Program-made: the position numbers and the translations under genes
Shown here: positions 7,441 through 16,181 of the stretch, piece after piece
How the letters are laid out: every line of letters starts with the position of its first letter
Position numbering within the stretch: position 1 is the first letter of the stretch
Source of the DNA: Pseudonocardiales bacterium
GTDB lineage: Bacteria > Actinomycetota > Actinomycetes > Mycobacteriales > Pseudonocardiaceae
Length of the DNA stretch: 32,710 bases
NCBI GenBank assembly: GCA_019244165.1
Contig: JAFATA010000066.1
Span: forward strand, 1 to 32,710
Direction: 5' to 3'
The notes under the pieces: model-generated
The model's input: only the letters and a program-made list of their open reading frames with translations
What the model was told of the DNA's origin: nothing
The model's database searches: none

Positions 7441-8699
7441 GATCCCCGTCTCACGTAGATTTGGCCGACGCCGGATCGCGCGTCCAGGATCAGTGTGCCA
7501 CCGCCGGGGCCGTCAGGGCCGGGGTCAGTGACGTTCACGCGGGACGGATGGCCAGAGCCTCTCCGCCCGAGGCAGTGGACCTGCCCGAACTGCGTCTGGC
7601 AGCTCACCTGGACGTCGACGTTCGGCGGTACGATGACATGGGTCTGCCCGATGCCCACCGTGACCCGGGTAGTTACGGTCTGGCCGTGAGCCAGCCGCAG
7701 CCCGGTGAGGTCCAGCCGGGCGTTGCCCAGGGTGACCGCATAGCGCGGGTGCACCTGGGCGGCCGTGACCGGGTCCCAATAGCTATTGCCGACCTTGAAG
7801 CCAGCCGTTGGGGTGGCCTGCAGCATCCAGGTGAGCAGGGCCAGGGGGACGGCGACGAGGATCAGCCCCCGGCCGCTCTGCACGAGTGAGCCCACCACCA
7901 GGCCGAGCCCGACCACGCCCAGCAGCAGTGCCGCGAGCTGGGCGGCCGCCAGCCCGGGCACGAACGCTACCGCGATGCCGCCGGTCAGCAGCGCGAGCCC
8001 GAGGGTGATGGGGGTGACCTTGAACCGGGCACCTCGTGGTGCAGGGGCGGGCCCTGGCGGCGCTGAGGGCTCCGGGAGGTCCCAGGCAAACGGTGCCACC
8101 CCCAACGGATCCCACGCTGGCGGAGCGGACTGCCCGGCACCGTCGGCCGTGGAGCTCGGAGCCAGCGTTGTCGGAGGAGGGGTCGGCGTACTAGGGGGTG
8201 TGCCGGGGGAGGGGGGCTCTGCAGGCGCGGAGGACCCCGGACCCTCACCCAGCGCGGCCCGCGAACGGTGCAGCAGCACCAGCGCCCCCACGGCCACCGC
8301 GAGCGCGAGCACGCCTGAGGCGCCTCCACCGAACACCGCCCCGGTCACCGGGATCAGGAGCAGAACGAGCACGATCATCAGGACTGCGGACATCAGGCCG
8401 CGGCGGGCCCCGAGCCCGTGTTCCCTGCCGTGGGCCTGGGGGGTCTCGGCTGGCAGCAGCAGCCAGCCCAGCAGGTACAGCAGCACCCCCGTCCCGCTGA
8501 ACAGGGCGGTGACCACGAACGCCACCCGAAGGAGCACCGGGTCGATGGCGTACCGCCGGCCGATCGCCGCCGCGACTCCGGCGACCTTGGCCTCGCTGGC
8601 TCGCCGATGTGGCCTGCTCGCCCAGGCATCCCGTACCGGGTGCGCCGCCCTGCTCTCGCTCACACCGGTGAGCGTGGCCCTTCCCGGCGGTGAGCGCAT
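7437..8699 (-). CDS. PspC-domain membrane protein with C-terminal toastrack-like domain
   Basis: The PspC domain is near the N-terminus (VAGVAAAIGRRYAIDPVLLR, then a hydrophobic FVVTALFSGTGVLLYLLGWL segment). Further membrane segments follow, then a long Pro/Ala/Ser-rich linker, more membrane segments, and a C-terminal beta-rich domain (NARLDLTGLRL, TTRVTVGIGQTHVIVPPNV, VGQIYVRRGS) like LiaF/toastrack domains. Such proteins sense or buffer envelope stress and work with the PspC-type kinase encoded divergently. The start is uncertain: ATG at 8699 gives 420 residues and GTG at 8663 gives 408. The region further upstream is shared promoter DNA, so longer starts are rejected. Confidence 0.83.
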   Translation of the reverse strand: MRSPPGRATLTGVSESRAAHPVRDAWASRPHRRASEAKVAGVAAAIGRRYAIDPVLLRVAFVVTALFSGTGVLLYLLGWLLLPAETPQAHGREHGLGARRGLMSAVLMIVLVLLLIPVTGAVFGGGASGVLALAVAVGALVLLHRSRAALGEGPGSSAPAEPPSPGTPPSTPTPPPTTLAPSSTADGAGQSAPPAWDPLGVAPFAWDLPEPSAPPGPAPAPRGARFKVTPITLGLALLTGGIAVAFVPGLAAAQLAALLLGVVGLGLVVGSLVQSGRGLILVAVPLALLTWMLQATPTAGFKVGNSYWDPVTAAQVHPRYAVTLGNARLDLTGLRLAHGQTVTTRVTVGIGQTHVIVPPNVDVQVSCQTQFGQVHCLGRRGSGHPSRVNVTDPGPDGPGGGTLILDARSGVGQIYVRRGS

Positions 8700-8708
8700 C
8701 GGGGACGA

Positions 8709-8759
8709 CCCTGATTCCCTCCCCAGATCCCCCAAATACCAGGGCCGCCCCTGATACCC
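8709..8759. promoter_or_regulatory. Candidate response-regulator binding sites in a divergent promoter
   Basis: The 83-bp gap between the PspC gene and the kinase gene holds CCCTGATTCCC at 8709-8719 and CCCTGATACCC at 8749-8759, exactly 40 bp apart (about four helical turns). The second copy is also the right arm of a dyad, TACCAGGG-N4-CCCTGATA (8737-8756). This arrangement suits binding by the dimeric LuxR-type regulator encoded just downstream, giving autoregulation of both transcripts. This is inferred from sequence symmetry only. Confidence 0.45.
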
Positions 8760-8782
8760 GGGACACCGCTGCGCGTGTGACC

Positions 8783-10084
8783 ATGACACGCGTGAGTACA
8801 CCGGCAGATCAGGCGGGGCGAATCGGGTCGCCCGCTGGGCCGCCTGCTGTGTCGCTCGCTGGGCCGCCACCGTTGCGCCGTCATCGGTCGGACTCGGTCA
8901 TCGCCGGGGTGTCCAGCGGCATCGCCGAGCACCTGGGTGTGCCGGTGTTGTGGGTGCGGGTGGTCTTCGCCGTGCTCGCTGGCCTCGGCGGGGCCGGGCT
9001 GGTCGGTTACGCGCTGCTGTGGGCGTTTCTGCCGGCGACCGAGGCCCCCTCCCGCCGGCCGGGCACCGCACGGGACAGGCAGCAGGCGGTCGGTCTGGTC
9101 GTGCTCGGTGGGGGCCTGACCCTGGCCGGGGCCGCGCTGGGCACTCCCTGGAGCGGCTGGGTGACCGGACCGTTGGGGATCGCCCTGGTCGGGGCGGCGG
9201 TGGTGTGGCGAGAGGCTGATGCTGGCCAACGGACCCGCTGGCGCAGTGGCGCGGGACTCGTCCTGGGGGGTGGCAGGACAGCGCTGCTCCGGGTCCTGGC
9301 CGGGATCGCCTTGGTGACCGGCGGGATCGCGGTGTTCCTGTTCAACCAGGGCAACCTCGGCCAGGGACGATTCGCGCTGCTGGCCGCCGCCGCGACCCTC
9401 GTCGGGGTGGCCGTGCTCACGGTGCCCTGGTGGTTGCGGCTGATGCGCGCCCTGGGTGAGGAACGCCGGGCCCGGATCCGCACCGAGGAACGGGCCGAGA
9501 TCGCCGCGCACCTGCACGACTCCGTGCTGCAAACGCTGGCACTGATCCAGCAGCAGTCCGATTCGGCCCGGGAAGTTCGCCGGCTGGCCCGCAGCCAGGA
9601 GCGGGAACTTCGCGCCTGGCTCTACGGACCGCAAGGCCACGGGCGTCCAGCGCAGGTCCGTCCCGATGGCGCCAGCGCGGCGCCATCGTTCGCCGCGGCC
9701 CTGCACGCCGCTGCCGGCGACGTCGAGGACACCTACGCGGTGAGCATGCAGGTCGTCGTGGTGGGTGATTGCGCCCTAGAGGAACCGTTGCCTGCGCTGG
9801 TGCAGGCCAGCCGGGAGGCGATGGTCAATGCGGCCAAGCACGCGCAGGTCACCGAGGTCAGCGTGTACGCCGAGGTCGAGCCCGGGCAGGTGCACGTCTT
9901 CATCCGGGACCGGGGCACCGGGTTCGACCCAGCGGCCGTTGCCACTGACCGGCACGGGTTGGCCGACTCGATCCGCGGCAGGATGGAACGCCACGGGGGT
10001 ACCGCGACCCTGCGCACCGCGCCCGGTGAGGGCACCGAGGTCCAGCTGGCCGTCGTTCGCCGCAAGGGCGGTGAGCCGGCATGA
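8783..10084 (+). CDS. PspC-domain sensor histidine kinase
   Basis: This ~433-residue protein has an N-terminal PspC domain (SDSVIAGVSSGIAEHLGVPV, then WVRVVFAVLAGLGGAG), about four membrane helices, and a HisKA_3-type dimerisation helix. The phospho-acceptor His lies in EIAAHLHDSVLQTLALIQ. The C-terminal ATPase domain has SREAMVNAAKHA (N box) and DRGTGFDP (G1 box). It should autophosphorylate and pass phosphate to the adjacent LuxR-family regulator. The stop overlaps the regulator's start (ATGA). ATG at 8783 or GTG at 8792 are both possible starts, with no strong ribosome site, so a leaderless transcript is possible. It is divergent from a second PspC protein, a typical actinobacterial envelope-stress arrangement. 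Confidence 0.9.
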   Translation: MTRVSTPADQAGRIGSPAGPPAVSLAGPPPLRRHRSDSVIAGVSSGIAEHLGVPVLWVRVVFAVLAGLGGAGLVGYALLWAFLPATEAPSRRPGTARDRQQAVGLVVLGGGLTLAGAALGTPWSGWVTGPLGIALVGAAVVWREADAGQRTRWRSGAGLVLGGGRTALLRVLAGIALVTGGIAVFLFNQGNLGQGRFALLAAAATLVGVAVLTVPWWLRLMRALGEERRARIRTEERAEIAAHLHDSVLQTLALIQQQSDSAREVRRLARSQERELRAWLYGPQGHGRPAQVRPDGASAAPSFAAALHAAAGDVEDTYAVSMQVVVVGDCALEEPLPALVQASREAMVNAAKHAQVTEVSVYAEVEPGQVHVFIRDRGTGFDPAAVATDRHGLADSIRGRMERHGGTATLRTAPGEGTEVQLAVVRRKGGEPA

Positions 10085-10779
10085 CGGCGCCCACCAGCAC
10101 TGAGCTCCGGGGCATCCGGGTCTTTGTGGTGGACGACCACGCGCTGTTCCGCACCGGCGTGAAGGCCGAGTTGGCCCGGGCGGGGAGCGCCGAGCCGGGC
10201 GCGCTGCCGGTCGTCGTGGTCGGTGAGGGCGGATCCGTGGACGAGGCGGTCACCGGGATCGGGCACCTGCGCCCCGATGTGGTGCTCCTCGACGTCCATA
10301 TGCCCGACGGGGGCGGCGCGGAGGTGCTGCGCCGGGTCCGTCCCGAACAGCCCGAGGTGGTGTTCCTCGCGCTGTCAGTGTCCGACGCGGCCGAGGACGT
10401 GATCGCGGTAATCCGGGCCGGAGCCCGCGGGTACGTGACCAAGACGATCTCCGGACCGCAGCTGGCGGACGCGGTGCGCCGGGTGCACGGTGGTGACCCG
10501 GTGTTCTCCCCCCGGCTGGCCGGTTTCGTGCTCGACGCATTCGCCCAACGGCCCGGGGCAGCACCGGTGGGTAACCCGGAGCTGGATCAGCTCACCCCTC
10601 GAGAACGTGACGTGCTGCGGCTGGTGGCCCGGGGCTACGCCTACAAGGAGATCGCCACTGAGCTGTTCATCTCGATCAAAACGGTGGAGACCCACGTGTC
10701 GTCGGTACTGCGCAAAACTCAGCTGTCCAACCGGTACGAGCTGTCCCGCTGGGCTTCCGACCGGGGCTACGCCCCGTGA
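10081..10779 (+). CDS. LuxR/NarL-family response regulator
   Basis: This 232-residue protein has a receiver domain with acidic pocket VVDDH, phospho-acceptor Asp in VVLLDVHMPDGGG near residue 73, and conserved Lys in GYVTKTISG. The C-terminal GerE/LuxR helix-turn-helix reads LTPRERDVLRLVARGYAYKE followed by IATELFISIKTVETHVSSVL. It is the cognate partner of the upstream kinase, with a 4-bp ATGA overlap giving translational coupling. It is the likely ligand of the repeat motifs in the divergent promoter at 8709-8759. Its stop codon lies inside a hairpin shared with the convergent kinase gene. Confidence 0.93.
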   Translation: MTAPTSTELRGIRVFVVDDHALFRTGVKAELARAGSAEPGALPVVVVGEGGSVDEAVTGIGHLRPDVVLLDVHMPDGGGAEVLRRVRPEQPEVVFLALSVSDAAEDVIAVIRAGARGYVTKTISGPQLADAVRRVHGGDPVFSPRLAGFVLDAFAQRPGAAPVGNPELDQLTPRERDVLRLVARGYAYKEIATELFISIKTVETHVSSVLRKTQLSNRYELSRWASDRGYAP

Positions 10780-10818
10780 GTGCGTAACAGTGTTATAGCC
10801 CGCAACGCCACTCACGGG
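10773..10818. terminator. Bidirectional hairpin containing both stop codons
   Basis: CCCGTGAGTG at 10773-10782 pairs with CACTCACGGG at 10809-10818. The flanking CGT/ACG can extend the stem with a bulge. The TGA of the response regulator lies in the left arm and the TGA of the convergent protein kinase lies in the right arm. It should end or stabilise both transcripts. No U-tract follows, as is usual in high-GC actinomycetes. Confidence 0.6.
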
Positions 10819-12365
10819 TGTACCACCCGCGCGGCGGACTCGATCAGCACTCGACCGTTAGGCGCGTTGCCCAGGGTGAGCCGGTAGCGTTCGAACGTTC
10901 GCGCCCGGTTTGTCGGCTCGAACACCAGGTTCACCAGCACGGTCCTGCCCTGCACGGCAATGGGCCCACGGATACTGATCCGGCTGATCCCGCTCCAGAA
11001 GTCGTGGTAGCGCTGGAAGCCCTGGGCGCGTTCGGCGGCGCCGAGGTACTGCCAGGCCACCGTGGTGTCATCGGGGAGCAGGCCGTAGTAGGAGCGGACC
11101 GTCTGCTCCAGCTGCCCCGGTTCGGGCTGGGCGGGCTGGGGTCCAGGCTGGGGGGGACGGGCCGGCACCGGCGCGGGGGACGGGGCACCCGCGGGCGCCG
11201 GTGATGGCGCGGACGGGGCTAGCGCCAGGTGGCCGCGGCCGGCGGTCGGCACGACCACCTGTGAGGCGATGACCAGTACCACGGCGAGCACGAGAAGGCA
11301 GCCGGCGGCCCCGAACATCACCGCCGGGCCCGGCCGCCACCGGATCCGGTGCTCCGGGTGCTCCGGGCGGCTCAGGCACGCCGTCACGGCCGGCGGAGCA
11401 CCGGCGGGCAGATCCACCGTGGTTGGTTCCATCGCAGCCGGTGTCGCCCCGATCGATGTCACGGTCGATGTCACGGTCGATGTCACGGCGGCGGGCATCG
11501 TGGTCTGCGTGCGCAGCGGCCTGCCGGAAGCGGCCACCGTACCGAGTGCCCTGGCCGCTTCCGGCATCGAGGGCCGTGCCGCGGGGTCGTCCGCCAGCAA
11601 CTGCATCAGCACCGCGGACAACGGCCCGGCCCGTTGCGGGGGTCGGACCCGGCCTTCGGCGACGGTCCGCAACAGCGCCAGGGTGTTGTCCTCCAGCCCG
11701 AACGGTGGTTCGCCTTCCACCGCCGCATACAGCGTCGAGCCCAGGGAGAACACGTCGCTGGCGGGGCCGGGCGGCTCGCCGCGGGCCACCTCCGGAGCGA
11801 AGTAGGCGGGCGTTCCCGCCAGCACACCGGTGCGGGTCACGGTGGCGTCCCAGCTGGCCCGGGATATCCCAAAGTCAGTGATCTTGACGAACCCGTCCTG
11901 GGTGAGCAGGACGTTACCGGGCTTGACATCCCGGTGCACGATCCCGGCTTCGTGGGCCGCGGCGAGTGCGGCGGCGACCTGCCGGCCGATCCTGGCCGCC
12001 TCCTGCGGCGCCAGCGTCCCCTGCTCGGCGAGAACCGCGGCCAGACTGCGCGCCGGCAGGTACTCCATGACCAGCCACGGCACCACCTGGCCGCTCGCGC
12101 CGGTGGCGCTATCCAGGGCCACGTCATAGACGTGGATCGCATGCGGGTGCTTTAAGCGGGCCGCGATGCGACCCTCGCGCATGGCCCTGTCCCGGGCTAT
12201 CTGGGCGTCCGCCTCGCTCAGCCCGGGCTGCATCAGCAGCTCCTTGATCGCTACTGTGCGGTCCAGCCGCTCGTCGTGCGCTCGCCAGACCACGCCCATC
12301 GCGCCTGTGCCGATCCGCCAGTCCAGCCGGTAGCGGTCGGCGACGAGTCTGGTCTCGGGGTTCAC
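10812..12365 (-). CDS. Membrane serine/threonine protein kinase (PknB-like)
   Basis: The N-terminal kinase domain (residues ~12-270) has the glycine loop IGTGAMGVVWRA, catalytic Lys in VAIKEL, catalytic loop HRDVKPGN, DFG in ITDFGISRA, and the P+1 segment GTPAYFAPEVARG. A linker, one membrane helix (MFGAAGCLLVLAVVLVIASQ) and a Pro-rich extracytoplasmic stalk follow. The C-terminal ~100 residues form a small domain beginning LEQTVRSYYGLLPDD, not a PASTA repeat. It starts with GTG at 12365 behind GAGGAG. It is a transmembrane Hanks kinase that probably links an outside signal to intracellular phosphorylation. The C-terminal domain resembles stalk domains of other actinomycete kinases, but its ligand is unknown. 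Confidence 0.93.
   Translation of the reverse strand: MNPETRLVADRYRLDWRIGTGAMGVVWRAHDERLDRTVAIKELLMQPGLSEADAQIARDRAMREGRIAARLKHPHAIHVYDVALDSATGASGQVVPWLVMEYLPARSLAAVLAEQGTLAPQEAARIGRQVAAALAAAHEAGIVHRDVKPGNVLLTQDGFVKITDFGISRASWDATVTRTGVLAGTPAYFAPEVARGEPPGPASDVFSLGSTLYAAVEGEPPFGLEDNTLALLRTVAEGRVRPPQRAGPLSAVLMQLLADDPAARPSMPEAARALGTVAASGRPLRTQTTMPAAVTSTVTSTVTSIGATPAAMEPTTVDLPAGAPPAVTACLSRPEHPEHRIRWRPGPAVMFGAAGCLLVLAVVLVIASQVVVPTAGRGHLALAPSAPSPAPAGAPSPAPVPARPPQPGPQPAQPEPGQLEQTVRSYYGLLPDDTTVAWQYLGAAERAQGFQRYHDFWSGISRISIRGPIAVQGRTVLVNLVFEPTNRARTFERYRLTLGNAPNGRVLIESAARVVHP
11453..11488. repeat. Three tandem 12-bp repeats inside the kinase linker
   Basis: TCGATGTCACGG occurs three times without gaps, encoding a TVTS-type repeat in the juxtamembrane linker on the minus strand. 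The length is a multiple of three, so copy-number change keeps the frame and only alters linker length. Confidence 0.85.
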
Positions 12366-12394
12366 CTGCTGCGCTCCTCACTCACGGCCTCAGG

Positions 12395-12426
12395 TTCACG
12401 GGCTTCAGGCTTCACGGGCTTCAGGC
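12395..12426. repeat. Two tandem 16-bp repeats upstream of the kinase
   Basis: TTCACGGGCTTCAGGC occurs twice in tandem, 30-61 bp upstream of the kinase start. The rest of the 228-bp gap to the chorismate mutase gene shows no gene. The repeat may lie in the 5' untranslated or promoter region of the kinase. Confidence 0.7.
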
Positions 12427-12593
12427 AGGGGCCCAGGCTAGGGCCTCCGCCACCGGAGCAACCCCCGCCCGAGGGTCGCATCGGTGTCCGGTAGCTTCGA
12501 CGGGACGGGCGGTGCCGCCGATCGGGTCAGCCGCCGCTGCGAGAGCGTGTCCGGGCCCGGCTGCGGACGTACTCGTTGAGGAGTCGTGGTGGA

Positions 12594-12887
12594 TCAGCGA
12601 CCGAGCTGACCACGTCCCAGCCGGAGCAGCAGCATCGCCAGCTCGTGACCTTCTTTGCCCAGTTCACGGTAGCGGTTGAGGACGGCCATCTCGCGGACGT
12701 GGATCACCCGCGGACCGCCAGCAGCTCGTCGGGCGTTGCCGATCGCCTGGGATACCGCAGTGCGTCGCTGCACCAGCCGTAGGATCTCGGTGTCGAGGTA
12801 GTCGATCTCGGCGCGCAGCGCGGCGAGGTTGCTCGCTGTGCCGTCCTGGACTCTCAGCGCCGCTTCGCTGGTCGCGTGATAGGACAT
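12594..12887 (-). CDS. Chorismate mutase, AroQ class (short intracellular type)
   Basis: This 97-residue all-helical protein has [20 protein letters not shown] and [13 protein letters not shown], in which the conserved Arg and Lys/Arg residues contact chorismate. [19 protein letters not shown] follows, very like the short actinobacterial cytoplasmic chorismate mutases such as Rv0948c. It should convert chorismate to prephenate for Phe/Tyr synthesis. This class is often weakly active alone and is activated by DAHP synthase (family knowledge). The ATG at 12887 follows GGAG at suitable spacing. It is divergent from pcrA, a conserved arrangement in related actinomycetes. Confidence 0.9.
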   Translation of the reverse strand: MSYHATSEAALRVQDGTASNLAALRAEIDYLDTEILRLVQRRTAVSQAIGNARRAAGGPRVIHVREMAVLNRYRELGKEGHELAMLLLRLGRGQLGR

Positions 12888-13129
12888 CTCGGTGGTCTCC
12901 GATTTTCTGTCCCGGAGGCCGCGTTCCCCGGCAGCAACAACGCCCCAGGCCCGTGGACTCCGGTGGCGTCGTGGTGGTCGGTCTTGCGCGTCACACCATC
13001 ACGGGCACCGGACCCGGCACCCGTAAAAAAAGCGGTGGCGCTTGCGCACGCCACGCAGTCTGCCACGGTGTGTCGTTGCCGTCCACCTGCCCTCCCGGGT
13101 ACCCCTACTCCGATACCATGGTCGCCACG

Positions 13130-15502
13130 ATGAGTGCTTCCGTCGCCCCGTCCCGGCTACCTGATCTGCTCGCTGAGCTCAACCCGCAGCAACGTGCGGC
13201 GGTGGAGCACGCCGGCTCTCCGCTGCTCGTCGTCGCGGGTGCGGGGTCCGGCAAGACCCGAGTGCTGACCTACCGGATCGCCTACCTGCTCGCCGAGCGC
13301 GATGTCACCCCCGAGCAGGTGCTGGCGATCACTTTCACAAACAAGGCTGCGGCCGAGATGAGGCAGCGGGTCACCGAGCTGGTCGGCCGGCGCGCCGCGG
13401 TGATGTGGGTCTGCACGTTCCACGCGATGTGCGTGCGGATCCTGCGCCGGCAGGCCGCTGCCCAGCCGGCGGCGCTGTCCGGGCTGCCCGGGTTGACGTC
13501 CAGTTTTTCCATCTACGACTCCGACGACACCCGCCGCCTGGTCGCGATGGTGGCCCGCGACCTGGATCTGGACCCGAAGCGCTACCCCGCCCGCACCCTG
13601 GCGGGCAAGATTTCCCACCTGAAAAACGAGCTGGTCGATCCCGAAGCGGCGGCCAGCGCGGCGGGAGATGACCTCCAGCGCCGGGTGGCGGAGGTCTACG
13701 CCGGTTACCAGCGGCGGCTGGCCACCTCGAACGCGCTGGACTTCGACGACCTGATCATGCGTACCGTGGAGCTGCTGCAGGCCTTCCCGGAGGTTGCCGA
13801 GCATTACCGGCGCCGGTTCCGCCACATCCTGGTCGATGAGTACCAGGACACCAACCATGCGCAGTACGTGCTGGTCCGGGAGCTCGTGGAGCCGGCCTCG
13901 GCGTCGGAGGGGGCGCCGGCGGGGGCCGATTGTCCCGCCGAGCTGTGCGTGGTGGGCGACGCTGATCAGTCCATCTACGCGTTCCGGGGGGCCACGATCC
14001 GCAACATCGAGGAGTTCGAGCGGGACTTCCCGAACACCCGGACGATCCTGTTGGAGCAGAACTACCGGTCCACCCAGACGATCCTGTCCGCGGCGAACGC
14101 AGTGATCGCGCGCAACCCGGGACGCCGGGACAAGCGGCTGTGGTCGGCCGCCGGGGACGGTGAGCCGATCGTCGGTTACGTCGCCGACAACGAGCACGAC
14201 GAGGCGGTGTTCGTCGCCTCGGAAATCGACCAGCTGGTGGACCGCGGTGACGCCCGGTTTGCCGACGTGGCGGTGTTCTACCGGACCAACAACTCCTCCC
14301 GGGTCTTCGAGGAGGTGTTCATCCGGCTCGGGCTGCCCTACAAGGTGGTCGGCGGGGTGCGTTTCTACGAGCGGGCCGAGGTCCGGGACGCGCTGGCCTA
14401 CCTGCGGGTCCTGGACAACCCCGAGGACACCGTCTCGTTGCGCCGGATCCTCAACACGCCACGCCGGGGGATCGGGGAACGCGCGCAGGCCGCGCTGGCC
14501 GCCTACGCCGAACGGGAGCGGATCTCCCTTGCCGCAGCACTGCGGGCCGTCGCGGCCGGGCAGGAGATCCCGCTGCTCACCCCGAGATCCCGCAGTGCGA
14601 TCACGGCGTTTGGGGCGCTGCTGGATGAGCTGCGGGACACCGTGGCGGCGGGTGAGGGGGTTGCCGAGGTGCTACAGGCGGTGCTCGAGCGCACCGGCTA
14701 CCGGGCTGAGCTGGAGGCCTCCGACGACCCGCAGGACGCCTCCCGGCTGGACAACCTCACCGAACTGGTGACGGTGGCGCGGGAGTTCGGCACCGAGATC
14801 GGGCTGGTGGTCCCCTCCGAGGACGGTGGTGCTGCGCCCGGGTCGCTCGCGGCGTTCTTGGAGCGAGTCGCGCTGGTCGCTGAGGCTGATCAGGTCCCGG
14901 ACGACGACGGTGCAGCCTCGGGTGGTGTGGTGACCTTGATGACCCTGCACACCGCCAAGGGCCTGGAGTTTCCGGTGGTGTTCCTCACCGGCTGGGAGGA
15001 CGGGGGGTTCCCGCACCAGCGCGCGCTGGGCGACCCCACCGAGCTCGCTGAGGAGCGCAGGCTGGCCTACGTCGGGCTGACCCGGGCCCGGCACCGGCTC
15101 TACCTCTCCCGGGCGATCACCCGGTCCGCGTGGGGAGCGCCTGTGACCAACCCGGCCTCGCGCTTCCTGGCTGAGGTGCCCGAGTCGCTGGTGCACTGGC
15201 GGCGCGAGGAACCTGGCCGGGCCGCCCCGGTCGGGTGCACGGTCTTTGGCGGGGGCGGGCCGTTCACCCGACCGGCGCGGAACACCCCGGCCCCGCGCAC
15301 TTCGGCCCGGCAAACTTCGGCCCGGCAAACTTCGGCACTGTCGCTTCAGGTGGGGGATCGGGTCAGCCACGACAAGTACGGCCTGGGCACCGTGGTGGCC
15401 ACTGACGGCAGCGGCCCGCGCGCCACCGTGACCATCGACTTCGGCTCGGCGGGGACGATCCGGCTGATGCTCATCGGCGGGGTCCCGCTGGTGAAGCTGT
15501 AG
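13130..15502 (+). CDS. pcrA: ATP-dependent DNA helicase PcrA/UvrD
   Basis: This ~790-residue SF1A helicase has the Q motif [11 protein letters not shown], Walker A AGAGSGKT, motif Ia [20 protein letters not shown] (Walker B), [38 protein letters not shown] and [14 protein letters not shown]. It ends with a Tudor-like C-terminal domain ([17 protein letters not shown]). It unwinds DNA in nucleotide-excision and recombination-linked repair. The ATG at 13130 is preferred because a TACCAT -10-like element at 13114-13119 would put transcription start just before it; ATG at 13118 is an alternative. Longer in-frame starts up to 12953 encode non-homologous sequence. Two 15-bp repeats (15299-15328) encode TSARQ in the linker before the Tudor domain. 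No SOS box is seen upstream. Confidence 0.95.
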   Translation: MSASVAPSRLPDLLAELNPQQRAAVEHAGSPLLVVAGAGSGKTRVLTYRIAYLLAERDVTPEQVLAITFTNKAAAEMRQRVTELVGRRAAVMWVCTFHAMCVRILRRQAAAQPAALSGLPGLTSSFSIYDSDDTRRLVAMVARDLDLDPKRYPARTLAGKISHLKNELVDPEAAASAAGDDLQRRVAEVYAGYQRRLATSNALDFDDLIMRTVELLQAFPEVAEHYRRRFRHILVDEYQDTNHAQYVLVRELVEPASASEGAPAGADCPAELCVVGDADQSIYAFRGATIRNIEEFERDFPNTRTILLEQNYRSTQTILSAANAVIARNPGRRDKRLWSAAGDGEPIVGYVADNEHDEAVFVASEIDQLVDRGDARFADVAVFYRTNNSSRVFEEVFIRLGLPYKVVGGVRFYERAEVRDALAYLRVLDNPEDTVSLRRILNTPRRGIGERAQAALAAYAERERISLAAALRAVAAGQEIPLLTPRSRSAITAFGALLDELRDTVAAGEGVAEVLQAVLERTGYRAELEASDDPQDASRLDNLTELVTVAREFGTEIGLVVPSEDGGAAPGSLAAFLERVALVAEADQVPDDDGAASGGVVTLMTLHTAKGLEFPVVFLTGWEDGGFPHQRALGDPTELAEERRLAYVGLTRARHRLYLSRAITRSAWGAPVTNPASRFLAEVPESLVHWRREEPGRAAPVGCTVFGGGGPFTRPARNTPAPRTSARQTSARQTSALSLQVGDRVSHDKYGLGTVVATDGSGPRATVTIDFGSAGTIRLMLIGGVPLVKL

Positions 15503-15530
15503 CACCCGTGATGGACCGGTAGATGGGGCG

Positions 15531-15994
15531 GTCATCATTCGACCCGCGACGTGCGCAGATACGGAAGCGATCTGCGCTATCTACCGGCCTATCGTGAACG
15601 GTACGGCGATCTCGTTCGAGGAGTTGGCTCCCGATGCCGCTGAGATCACTCGGCGAATGCTGGCCCGTTCCCAGTTACCCTGGCTCGTCGCCGATGACGC
15701 GGACCGGGTGGTCGGCTATGCCTATGCTCGCGGCATCGACAGCGGGCCGCTTACCGTTGGTCGGCGGACTCCTCGGTTTACCTTGACCCGGAGCACCGGT
15801 CGCGTGGCCTTGGGCGTCTGCTCTACGAGCGTTTGATCGCCCAGGTCCGCGAGCTTGGCTATGTGTCGTTGTTCGCCGGCATTGCCTTGCCCAACAAGGC
15901 CAGCGTCGCACTGCACGAGAGTGTGGGCTTTGTAGCCCTGGGCGTGTTCCGGCACGCTGGCTACAAGCACGGCTGCTGGTATGCCGTGCCGTGA
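15531..15994 (+). pseudogene. Phosphinothricin-type GNAT acetyltransferase, frameshifted
   Basis: The first segment reads IRPATCADTEAICAIYRPIV then NGTAISFEELAPDAAEITRR and LPWLVADDADRVVGYAYA, as in the Bar/Pat family. At about 15727-15732 one base is missing, and the frame changes to RHRQRAAYRWSADSSVYLDP. This is followed by the acetyl-CoA-binding HRSRGLGRLLYERL, then SLFAGIALPNKASVALHESV and a normal end GYKHGCWYAVP. No ATG, GTG or TTG precedes the family's N-terminus in frame (the first is GTG at 15594, about 20 residues late), so the start codon also seems lost. Family members N-acetylate phosphinothricin or methionine sulfoximine-like amines. It sits directly after pcrA and is probably inactive unless both lesions are sequence errors. 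Confidence 0.8.
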
Positions 15995-16181
15995 GCTCGA
16001 CACCACCGACGTTGGGGGGCTCTTGTCGCCGAGGTGCACTCACGATTAGGACGACGGCACACGCGGTCCACCCCGACGGACTGACGGGGGTGACCGCTTA
16101 GCGGCGTACGGTCTGGTGTGACCGGTCCGGGGCCAGCGGCCGGGATGACATGTCACTCCACACCACATTGAGGGATCATTC

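Noticed and set aside
7786..9706. Long open frames opposite the PspC and kinase genes
   Set aside because: They mirror genes with strong domain motifs and lack any recognisable domain or ribosome site.
12888..13129. SOS box before pcrA
   Set aside because: No GAAC-N4-GTTC dyad is present in the chorismate mutase/pcrA gap, unlike the clear one at 17095.
13157..14197. 346-codon minus-strand frame inside pcrA
   Set aside because: Antisense shadow of the helicase, which carries all SF1 motifs.
16069..16092. Terminator hairpin before hisG
   Set aside because: The stem is short and imperfect with no U-tract, and no intact upstream gene needs it; noted only within the hisG entry.
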